Assembly (NCBI GenBank): GCA_013399015.1
Contig: VWZX01006814.1
Location: 1,426,001-1,490,000 of the forward strand
Length of the DNA stretch: 64,000 bases
Direction: 5' to 3'
Source: Galbula dea
Taxonomy: Eukaryota; Chordata; Aves; Piciformes; Galbulidae
Within the stretch, counting starts at the first letter, position 1, and every line of letters starts with the position of its first letter. Positions 54,206-64,000 of this stretch are shown one piece after another. The position numbers were made by a program, and so were the translations under genes. The notes beneath the pieces are model-generated. The model was not told the origin of the DNA. It made no database searches and worked only from the letters and a program-made list of their open reading frames with translations.

Positions 54206-56322
54206 TCCCTACATGCTGTCACAAGAGGTTTATCATTCTGCTTCAGTGCTCCCAGCTGGAAAAGGCAATAGTTCATTCTTTAGTAAAACTTAAGCTCTTT
54301 TTATACTTCTGCCAGAGTTTTCCCAGACCCTCACTTCTTTGAAACAAGGCCCTTGTCTTCTCCCAGCATTCCCAAATTGATCATGCATAACAGGCTTCCT
54401 GGTGGTCAGTCAGCAAACACTGAATGAAATCATACTGCACCCGAGCAGCAAATGCAAAACTTACCAGTATGCTTCCACAGCCTCTGTAATGAAGCCATCA
54501 GAGGTCATGGAACTTGTCTCCAGGGTGCAAATTATAGATCCCAGAATATGTACATTCAACTAACATGCCAGGTATTTCCTGGAAGCTCTGTGCACACAGC
54601 TGGATAATGTTGCATCCCAGATTGTGTTTTCTCCCTTAAAAATAAAAAAAGGGCACAAAGAACAAAACTATTTGCAGCCTATAATGATTGTTTTTTAGGA
54701 TGATGTTAGTTGTGTTTCATTTCAATCTCAAATTTTATCATCTGTAATATATGAGAAAGTCATAGATGTGGTTTTCTTGCACCTTTATCTGCTAATGCTT
54801 TTCCTGGTATCTGTCTGGTTTTCTGTCTTGGGTTTCATATTTGGTAGCAGAGCTTGCAGGATTTTATCCTTGTGCTGTCCCTTGCAGCATGCCAGCAAAG
54901 CTGTTTGGGCACCAGTGTGGGAAACTGGCTGAAAACCAATTTGCATCCTCCTGTCAGCCTGGTTCTTGGCATAGCTCTGCAGCAGAGGGTACAGCACAGG
55001 GGCTAAAAGGGCTTGTTGCAGGCAGGAGGGAGGGCTTGGACTACTGAAGCTGGTAATAACAGGGATCTTCCTAAATGTTTCATTTGGAAAATGTGTGGGG
55101 TTTTATTTGGAGGAGTTCAGATGCTCCATGTTGGTTCACTGCTCACAGGATACTCCAAATAGTAGTTGCACTGACCCAAACGAGGGTTGGGTGAACTGTG
55201 CCATGGAGCAGGGACTTGGTAAAGCACTGATAGCATAATGTCAAGGCATGCTGTTTAATACTACTCCACAAATCTCATTCCTTCATGTATGGCTTTTTTC
55301 CTCCAAAGATGTGAATCATTTACACACCAAATATGTTTGCATGCAAATATTTTTATATTAAATACATTACTGAATGTAGCTATTTGCATGTTAAAATGCC
55401 TTTTCATTATATGCTATCTTGTCTTACAAATCTTACTTTTCTTTGTTCTTCAGACCTGAGAAAATGTCCCTCTTCAGTACCTGTTTGGACTTTTTGTCTT
55501 TTGATCAAGTTCTGTTTGTGTTTACAAATGCTTATCAGTGTCTTTTAAGGAGGTTTTAAGCATAGCTTTGTACCAAGACATGAAAGTCATTTTGGTGGTT
55601 TGTTTTTTTTTTTCCTAATGTAATGAGCTTCAATGAGAATCTTGAGATACAATTGCACACAAGAGGAGAAAAGCTCAGCTTTTTGCCATGCATGCAGCCT
55701 CAATCCTGTGCAACCCAGCATACAACCTTTTCTGTAGTTCTCTTGATGTCTCCAAGTGTATTCTGAAAGCATAGGCGGCAGCCAGCTCTCTGTGGAGATC
55801 TTCTGGCAGTACTTGAGCTGCCCGGTGCCTCATCTTTAAGCTGTGGTTATGAGATGCTTTGGAAATGCTGTAATTGAGGAATGTCTTCCTTCAAGCTGGG
55901 AGATGAGCTCTGAGGGAATGTTAAACAGAGGCCATGTTGTGTGTGTGTTTGGTTGAACATGTCAGGAAGGGAGAGCTGTATAAAAACCTTGGAGGTTGAT
56001 GGGAGCAATGTAAAATGATGTTTTGTCACAAATATATTAGGGTCATTTTGAATGCTGCAGTTTTTAATTGTATGGTGTCGGTTTATTTGAACTTGAATAG
56101 AGGTGGTAGTGCACTAGCAGAGAATTCATTCATGGTTTTAAAACACTTTTCTAGGATTTGTTCTTAGTTTTCTGATTATGGTAATTATTCATGTGTTTTG
56201 CTCTCATTTTAGACCTTGTTCTGCAGAGATTAAAAAAGCACTTTGTGTCTGGGCTTGGAAGTTCTATTCAATGCCCTCCTTTAAATGGTTAGTCATTCTT
56301 CCCTCTTTTTTATCTGTTTCAG
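54206..56322 (+). other. Presumed ADD3 intron immediately upstream of the start-codon exon
   Basis: No known repeat was recognised. The last 120 bases hold two acceptor-like sites: CTCTCATTTTAG ending at 56212 and TATCTGTTTCAG ending at 56322. The latter is taken as the main one because it is closest to the ATG and has a continuous T-rich tract. Confidence 0.6.
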
Positions 56323-56546
56323 GTGAAGCCTACCATCTGCAGTGTTGAAGCATGAGTACTGATGCCAGTCAGGTGGTGATCACTACTCCTCCCCCGGCCA
56401 CGATGCCTCACAAAGAACGGTACTTCGATCGCATCAATGAGAATGACCCAGAATATATTCGGGAGAGAAACATGTCTCCTGATCTGAGACAGGACTTCAA
56501 TATGATGGAGCAGAGGAAGAGGGTCACTCAGATACTTCAGAGCCCT
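56323..56546 (+). other. ADD3: ADD3 exon containing 29 nt of 5'UTR and the start codon
   Basis: The exon is bounded by a T-rich polypyrimidine tract ending in TTTCAG (AG at 56321-56322) and by the donor GTGAGT at 56547-56552. It carries only 29 nt of 5'UTR before the ATG, so the rest of the leader must come from one or more upstream noncoding exons. This matches the known vertebrate ADD3 layout, with a noncoding first exon and a very long first intron. The acceptor choice is inferred from the sequence. A second plausible acceptor lies 110 nt upstream (AG at 56211-56212). Confidence 0.85.
56352..56546 (+). CDS. ADD3: Gamma-adducin, first coding exon (residues 1-65, partial)
   Basis: This exon starts the reading frame of gamma-adducin. 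Adducins cap actin barbed ends and recruit spectrin to actin at the membrane skeleton; gamma is the widely expressed partner of alpha-adducin. The exon encodes 65 residues: a short variable N-terminus with a proline run (about residues 13-15), then the conserved start of the head region. It includes HKERYFDRINENDPEYI (residues 20-36) and the block NMSPDLRQDFNMMEQRKRV. From memory of the family, RINENDPEYI is gamma-type, while alpha-adducin has RVDENNPEYL here, so the paralogue call is firm. The ATG at 56352 has A at -3. The frame runs to a consensus donor GTGAGT at 56547 and ends exactly after codon 65 (phase 0), ...ILQSP. The next residues of the family (AFRED-like) are not in the following sequence, as expected for an intron. 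The rest of the roughly 700-residue protein lies beyond the window. No frameshift or stop is present. Confidence 0.96.
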
Positions 56547-59500
56547 GTGAGTGAGATTAAGGGGGGGATGAGAACACAAGTGTTATTTTCAGAGGTTCCT
56601 GAATAACTTTTTGAGACTTAAAAAAAGAAAACTGTCACAGTTAGCTAGAATAACTCTGGACTGTCTTCTGAGAAGAGTCACTAAACAGATTATCCAGTAT
56701 TTTGTTTGCCTAGTTCTTTGTCTGTGAACAAGTAGCCTTTATTGTGTTAGTTTTTCTCTTGATGCTTTTGCATTCTTATGCTTCATTGCAGTATTACAAA
56801 AAGATCTGGCTGTCTGCTGGGTACTTAATTAAAACTTAGGGGCAAGGAGGAGAGTGAAGGAGTCACTGGTCAAATAAAAACAAATTAGGGCATTATGTGG
56901 TGTTCTGCTTTCTGGGTCTGACTATTAACCTGTCATTTGCATCAGAAATGCTTTAACATTTTTAATTGGGTTAAGTTTCTTTAAAAGCTAGACTGTGTTC
57001 TGTTCTTGTCTTTGGGGGGGGTGATCATACCCTTACTTGACCATATTAGCACTCATCTACTGGCTGTGTAAATTCTGTACTTGTGTAGGCTACTTAGAAA
57101 ATTATTCAATCTATTGAAGCACTCTTGTATTAGTTTTAATTATATTCTAATACATGCATTCTTTGGGTTTAACCTGGTAAATACCTTGGAAAGTAATACT
57201 GTTGTCTTGAGTATTTTGAAGCTAAATAGAGTAAGGACTGCGAGGGTGAGCCTTTGGGAGTGCTGGGGTGTAACACAAGTAATAAGGATGATGGGACTGG
57301 GAAGGGGTTAAGCAGCTTTACAGATCCTTTTCTCTTCAGTCCCTTTGTAAATTGGGGTGCTTCTTCTGTAATTTTTTTGAAGCTTTTCCATATGTAATGA
57401 GATTGCAAACAGCTGTTAGTGATCACCCTATTATAGTCAGCCATGAATAACAGGATTGTTTGCTAAAGTGTTGTGGAGTGCCTCTTGGATCTGTGTCTTG
57501 CTCTGAGTATAATATGAACCTGTTGACTAAGGAATTTATTACTTTCAAGTCAATTTGTGCAAGCTTGGTTTTGAAGCCAAGCTCTTTTATAAAGCAAATG
57601 CTCTAAGGAGGTATTGAATAATGCTTTAATAATGATAATTTTATGTTAAACACTTGATTGTAAAATGTGAACAGAATCTCCTCCTTCCTGTTAAAATATT
57701 CACATTATGGGTAGCCGAGACTCACAGCAAAGACTAGATCTTTAATCTAGCAGATAAAAATAAGTTACAGAAACCTAGTTTGGGTTTGTATGTGTGTTTT
57801 TTGTCCTTTCTGTGGCAGTATTGAATCTGATGAGCATTAGGGAACATTTTGCCAAGTCTGCCAAATGTGATAAATGTCCCTTTGCTGCAGCCTCTGTGGG
57901 TTTTTTAATAGATGCACTGTGAGTGTGCAGGTTTTAGGAAGGGGGATGAAGAGGGACAACCCTTTAGTCTAGGTGACAGTTTTAACAGAAAGTTGAAGGA
58001 CAAAGAGCAGATGGGCTGCTGTTAGTGTCCTGCCACAGGAGAAGTTGAGCCCAGCACTTTTTGGAAAGTAACTGTTTGGAGCTGCCAATAAGTTGCAAGT
58101 TTTTGTTGTGTAAGGGAACAGTTGTCCAAATAAGCTAGGGGCCTGCTGCCTGCTTGGCTCTTGGCATCTACTAGGGAGAAATGGAAATATGGGAGATGAG
58201 TGTGCAATCAGGCACAAAGAGGAGGTGTCTGAGCTACCAGTTTCCCTCCAGTATCTCCCTTTATTGTCTCTTTTCTTGATGTAGAAAACTTAGAGTAACC
58301 CTGCTGTTTGATTTACTGTGTGAGAAAATGAAAGCAATTTTTAATGCAGTATCTCTGTCTGTCAAGCAAATTTCATAACTGATTTGGGGATAGAAACTGC
58401 ATTATTTCTTCCAGGTTCCAGCTGCAATGTGCCATAGTGTTCTCAAGAGTCAGGACTAAAAATGATTACCTTGTGTCCTCCTGAATATATTTGTCATAAA
58501 GGCGCCAGAAAGCCTTTTTCCTGTTGCCAGTCTGCGTAACACTGCTTCGGGACTGAAGTAATAACCATTGTGCATAATGTTTTTGTTCTATAGCTGCAGA
58601 ATTACATTGCATGAGAAGTTGGCCTAGAGCTTTGTTTCTTCTTGGTTTTTTCCAGTCAACAGGCAGGAAATAGTTTGGATGAAGAGGAAGGGAGGTTGTC
58701 AGACACATTTTTAAAGAGCTTGTTGCTGGTAAATCTTCACTCAGTCTCAGATATATGCATTCATTTGTATCTTCACCCAGTCTTGATAAATGCATTCAGA
58801 TCAGAGAAGTAGTCATTGGCTCATCCTCTGGCAATTATTAGTAAATATGAAGTTTATGAAGCAAGGATAATACCTTTCTTAAAAATACACAAATACATAT
58901 GGACTTGAGGTGAGCTTGTTGGAACAAGTACTTTCTCTAAGCAAAAGATTACAATATAAAACTAAAGAGTTAATCACTGTCATATACTAGGAAGCTTAGG
59001 TACTGATTTAATCTGTTTTATTAACTTGCTTTTCTTTCAAGTAGGAAAATCTGAATCCTTTAGCAATAAAATACATTAGAGAATATATTTTAGGAACCAC
59101 AGTACATTTTGTGTAGTGCCTGTCAGTGTAAGGGCTACAGCCCAGACCCAGACATCTTCAGACATCAGACTGCTTCATCTCTCTGTGTTGTTTGCATATA
59201 TTGATGTGCAATCTGATGCTTCTCTCTGATGTGCAATTTCCCTTTCCTAAATTAAATAATTTAAATGCTACTGAAAAGCTATTCCCATTACCTCTGATGT
59301 TTGCTGATGTCTTAGTCTGTTCATCATAAGTCTTAAATTGTGAGAGTTCTGTGACTGCTGCCCACGAAGAATGTCCTGACATTGTCAATGAATTCTTGGA
59401 TACATTTACTTCACTCTGCATGTAACCTGTGAGCATCTGATGGTCTGGAGAATCTGGTAGGACCCACATGTGTGTTTTTTGGTGTCTATTAGAAAGGTGA

Positions 59501-62500
59501 AAAGAAATTAAGATCCACTGGATTTGAGTAGCTTGATAACATCCAGAGGTACTGCTGGACAGTCTTTAAGATCAAGCAATTTAAGTTTATTTCAGCATTG
59601 TCTGCAAGTTCAGAAGGTCCAAGTACTGTGGTGTTGTATTTAAAGGAAAGGTACCACATTTATGCAGTGGACTAATTTTATTGGTTTTCATAAAGTCTGA
59701 GATACTTGACTTGTAATATATCCAAAATTTACAAAGATGGGTTTGTTGTTGGAGGTTTTTAGGTTTTCCAACTTAAGTCTGCATCCAGAGAATACTTTTT
59801 CTTTTTGTATGTTAAACAATTATATCATTTATTACACAGAGTAACTACCTCTTTTGCAGAGTAAACAGTTGCTGTATCATCAATTCCCTCATTTCAGTTA
59901 CAATATAGAAGTCCTCCTGGCTTTCATTTCCTCTGGCATTTCTCTGGTGCCCTCACCATGACAACCAGAAGCTTCAAAAACATTTTAAAAAATGGTTGCG
60001 CAGTTGTGGTATGTGAGGACTGAGCAGCCAGTTCAGCACTGAGGAGCTACATGAACGTGCAGAGGAGAGAAACTCCCCACAGCCCTCCTGGAACTAGGGA
60101 AGATGTAGAGTGTTTCTGCAGGCAGGCAGGAGTGGCACAGTACTTCCAGTGAAGTAAGACCACATGAAACAATTATCTAACCAGCAGGAAAGCTAACTAC
60201 AGACTTTAGCTAACAGGACTCTGTGCATAACCTGACAGGAAATTAAGCATGCTGCTTAAAGTGCATGGAAGAGTGTCCTGCATCCGTTTTATATCTCTGT
60301 ATCTGAAAAAAAGCTACAGGTCAGAGTGGAAATGGGAGAGGATACATTCTTATACATAAGATATAATGTTAAATTAGAAATTTCATTTTTTACTGATATA
60401 AGTAAATTTGGATCAGTCAAACTTGTGTATAAAGTAATGAGTTGAACAGCTGAAATATGTAAGCATAAAGATGCCTTGTTATTGGAATGTAAATGCACAG
60501 TTTGTTTTGAATTCACCAGTGAAATTTTTGTGTGGCTTGTCGAGACCCACTGAATGTACAGTTGCTATTTTTTACATATGAAAAACAGTTATTTGGAGTT
60601 GGTTTGGTTTTAAGTTGAGCATTTTGCTGGAAGGATCTCATCATGCTTTCTCTAATTCCATATTGGATGTAGAGAGTGCAGAGCAATCCATCATGGCTCT
60701 GTAGGGTGTTTGAGGCAATTCTGGCTAGGTGCTGCCATTACATGAGGGCACTGGCTTGGTTCTAGCTATCCAGATTGTAAAATCAGGGGGGTTTTATGCT
60801 GAGGTTAAAAATGTACTACTTCTGTGCTTCTCTTCCTTCCTGCCTTGTGAAAGCACACACACCCTTGCCTCCCACGCCAGCTGGTCTTGCCCAAAAAAGT
60901 GAGGAGGTAAGTCTAGCTTAGCAACTCATCTATTCTTAGTTTTGCACACAAGCAGAATTTTCTCCCCCAATACAAGCAAACCCACCCACACTAGATTTTT
61001 TAATTTTTTTTCTGGTGATGTTGTTTTCAAGCCATCAGGACAGAGATGAAGGATGTTTAGTTTAATTTTTCTCATAACTTCTGCAATTGTCTAGCTTACT
61101 TCCATTTTGTGTCAAGTCAATGTGCAGTATTTTCATAACACCACTCCCTTTTGGGGCAGTTTATTTTATTAAAATATCAAAGTCCTTTCAACTCTTCACA
61201 TGTTTCAGCTTCCACTGCTCTTTCACCACAAGTTCAAAAGCCTTCCAGATGCTTCAGGAGCATCACCCTTTGGCTGGAAAGGGCTTAGAACCTTATCCAC
61301 CCCCTTGCTGGGGAGGCCTCTCCCATTGCAGTTCCCATCTCTGGCTTCTGCCTTCTCTGACATCTTCCTAACTTCTTACTGTGGAGTCATGACTCTCATC
61401 ACAATAGCTCATTTAATTGCATGCTTTCGTCACACAACCCATGTAGCTTTTTGTTCACCGAGGGAGATGACCTCAGCTTGGCATGTCATTTAAGGCATGA
61501 CACACAAAGATCCACTCTGAGCTGTGACAATATCCTGCTGAGGCTAGGGCAGATAGGGGGATTGGACAAATTCAGCATTTTAACGGAGAGGGATTTTGTG
61601 TTCAGGGTAATGCTCTCTTAAATCTAAGTCATCCACTAGATCTGTCTGAGAAACCAAGAAATCCCATTGCCTAACTTCCATTTGTATAGCTGAGACAGTG
61701 CATGGTCAATTCATACCCTTGTCTGCACCACAAGTGCAATTGTGAGGTTTTGCCTTGCTTCCTTGCATTAAAAATTAGTTACCTTTCACTCCTTTATTTC
61801 CATATTGCTGCTTTCCATTTTGTTTGAACTGTGGTTTCATTAGGCATAGATGCCAAGAGTTTCCAAATCCTTCCTCCCTCCCCTCACCATCAATATCTCT
61901 AATATTCCTGCTGGTTAACTGCTTGGGGTTGGGTTTTTGGTGTCTGGAGGTCCTGTTGTACTTTGGTACCATGTTCTCTAGATTATCCAAATCATTAAAT
62001 AGTCTGATCTATCCTGCTTTGCCTGACAACTTTTCTACAGACCTATATGTATTTGAAGTTATTAATTGTAAATGACACTCTGATCTGAACTAATTCCATG
62101 GGTAAATGGTAAGGAGATATAAAGTAAAATGCATTCTAACAAAATCATTTTTCTTTCATTCACTAGTCTTGTAAATTCTGTCTAATAAAGGCAATCAAAT
62201 TGGTCAGGTGAGAGCAGGAAGATGGGTTTGCACCGTAGTACAAGTAATGAATAACATGTAAAAGGACTTATCTGTATTCATTTTCATTTTTAAGTCATTT
62301 TCCTGGAAAGTTGTGACTAATGACTTTTTCCTCCCTGGCTGCAGGAGCACATGCATCCAGACTGTACTGCAAGAGCTCTGCCCATAGTTTGTCCTGGTGT
62401 ATTGCCACCCTGTGTGTTTCCTACCCTCCCTATTCCTGCACTTGCTGAAAAAAAAGTCATTCTCAGAAATGTGTAATATCCCTGACAAACCAAAATGTGA

Positions 62501-64000
62501 TTTTCTTCTAGTATTTTAAATTTCAGCAGTCATACTTCATATAGCATGATTTAAAAATGTAGCTGTAGCACAGCTTTACTCCACAAGAAAACACGAGGGG
62601 AGGGTTCCAGACCCCCATTTCATAGCAGCGATTGTGTGAGTGTGGGGATTGCTGGCTCTGGGACTTTGGGAGCTGGGTGAGCTGAAGATGAGCTTTGCAA
62701 AGGAGTTAGTGCTTCAGGTTTTGCTTTAATCATAGAGTATCTCTAGGCTGCTTATTGCAGGAGTAAACAGGCTGCTTTAGCTCAAAGAGTAAAGCTAGTT
62801 TGCACCGGGTTTAGAGGAGCTGGAAGAACCAGCACAGGCTGAGCTTTGTAGGAGACCAGCTTACTGTCAATCAAGTCACTGAATCCAGCCCAGATAGCCA
62901 CATGCTTCACTGTAAGTGAAAAGATTATTATAACTTCACTTAATTCCCCATATTTATTACTGAGCCTGTTTCTTTCTATCTTAACACAGAACCTTCACTG
63001 CCTTTTTCATGGTGTTAACAAACACTTCTTATGACTCTTATCTTCTCCCTGCCAGCCTTAACTCAGTGGCGGTTTTTTTGTGGCCAACTCCACCCTTTTC
63101 CACTTAGGGCACCGGTTGTTTGTATCTAAACTCTACTCTCGAAACAGTCTGTTCTGAAGCGCGCTCGGCTGTTTCGGTGAAGGTCTTCCTCCCTGCAGCC
63201 AGCTGCATTTACAGCACAGAAGTTCAAATTAACCTCTCTTCGCTCTCAGGAACAAAATACCAGTTAAGTTTTGAAACCTTTCTTCTGTGGTCTTGGCTTA
63301 CTTTCCAGATTCTGCGTGGGTGCATTTATATATGGATAAGTTGAATTAGACCCTTCTTAAAAATGGATTCAAGAGGTATCAACTCTGATTTAAAATGGAC
63401 AAAAGTGAAAATGGGTGAAGGGATTTACTGTATTATTTTGCAGCTTTTAGGCTAACAGTAATGCTGCTATTAAAGTGAGGGACCTCATATCTGTTCTAGC
63501 TGCTTTCCTGTAGACTGACATATCAAACTGTTTGGGCCTTACTGTATTTAGTCCTATGTGAGCACACACTTCTTCCTCTTAAAGGTTTGCAGTGATGTGG
63601 AGTATACCAGACTACCTGTATACCATTGGTTTCTCTATTTACAGGGATTTTTTTTTTTCTATTTTATTTCTATTTCTTTTGTGTGGATAAAGACTGCATG
63701 GAGAAATCAATGGTGAAAAGATGTGAAACAGCAGAGAAAGTCAAAATACTTAAGAGCCTGCATACTACTTAACATCCTCAGAGAGCTGCCTACCAAGATG
63801 AAGAGATGAATACTAAAATTTACTAGCAACGTTGTTATTCTGTGCTATATATAGATGTATATACATGTAAAATAGGCTGTTCTAGCAAGTTGGTTATTCC
63901 AGTTTTTCTGCTTATGTTGACTGAAAACTGTCAGTCATCAGCTGGCACATGCAAATGTTGCTTTGATTTTTAAAAGCCCCAGCTTACACTGTCAGCTCAC
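56547..64000 (+). other. ADD3: ADD3 intron after the first coding exon (incomplete)
   Basis: It begins with a consensus donor GTGAGT. Read through, the coding frame would continue 19 codons and stop at 56604-56606, so an unspliced transcript would end early. No second coding exon was found before the window ends. A CpG-richer patch lies at 63065-63245 and a 26-nt splice-flanked segment at 60881-60906. Short T and G runs occur near 63649 and 57013. No CR1 or LTR copy was recognised in this 7.5 kb. Confidence 0.8.

Noticed and set aside
1..64000. Exons of neighbouring genes expected near ADD3 in vertebrates (XPNPEP1, MXI1)
   Set aside because: No conserved peptide of either was recognised in any frame, so they are presumed to lie outside the window.

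Overview
The window looks like an intron-dominated piece of a bird nuclear genome. It is AT-rich and has long stretches without coding sequence. Its recognisable interspersed repeats are avian: several truncated CR1 LINE 3' ends on both strands and one solo LTR of a family I associate with Neoaves rather than chicken. The species call is inference from the repeats. No bacterial-style gene organisation, rRNA, tRNA or CRISPR array was seen.

Only one protein-coding exon can be supported. It lies at 56323-56546 on the + strand, with the start codon at 56352. It encodes the first 65 residues of gamma-adducin (ADD3), a spectrin-actin membrane-skeleton protein. The exon has an acceptor AG at 56321-56322 and a consensus donor GTGAGT at 56547, and it ends on a codon boundary. 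Everything upstream (about 56 kb) is therefore read as the long 5' intron or 5'-flank of ADD3. Everything downstream (7.5 kb) is the next ADD3 intron. The ADD3 promoter CpG island was not found, so it probably lies before base 1. The second coding exon was not found and probably lies beyond base 64000.

Layout: 1-14450 is intron with no recognised element. 14451-15634 is a large, nearly perfect inverted repeat (two 315-bp arms, 554-bp spacer). 16365-16910 is a solo ERVL-type LTR on the - strand. 23629-24103 is a CR1 fragment (-) that still holds a readable piece of reverse-transcriptase ORF C-terminus. 25885-26032 is a CR1 tail (+). 38541-38960 is a locally CpG-rich segment, followed by a CR1 tail (-) at 39047-39186 and a short CR1 tail (+) at 39609-39650. 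53490-54205 holds two CR1 3' ends in tandem (+). The ADD3 exon then follows.

The most striking structure is the inverted repeat at 14451-15634. I aligned the arms base by base: they have equal length, no indels and two differences (313 of 315 identical). Because it lies in the transcribed orientation of the presumed ADD3 intron, the primary transcript would carry a stem of about 315 bp. It is either a very young inverted duplication, a fold-back DNA transposon flanked by TA, or an assembly artefact. Other observations are weaker: CpG-rich patches that may be regulatory, two small splice-flanked segments that look like exons, an alternative acceptor with an upstream ORF near the ADD3 start, and a few short palindromes.
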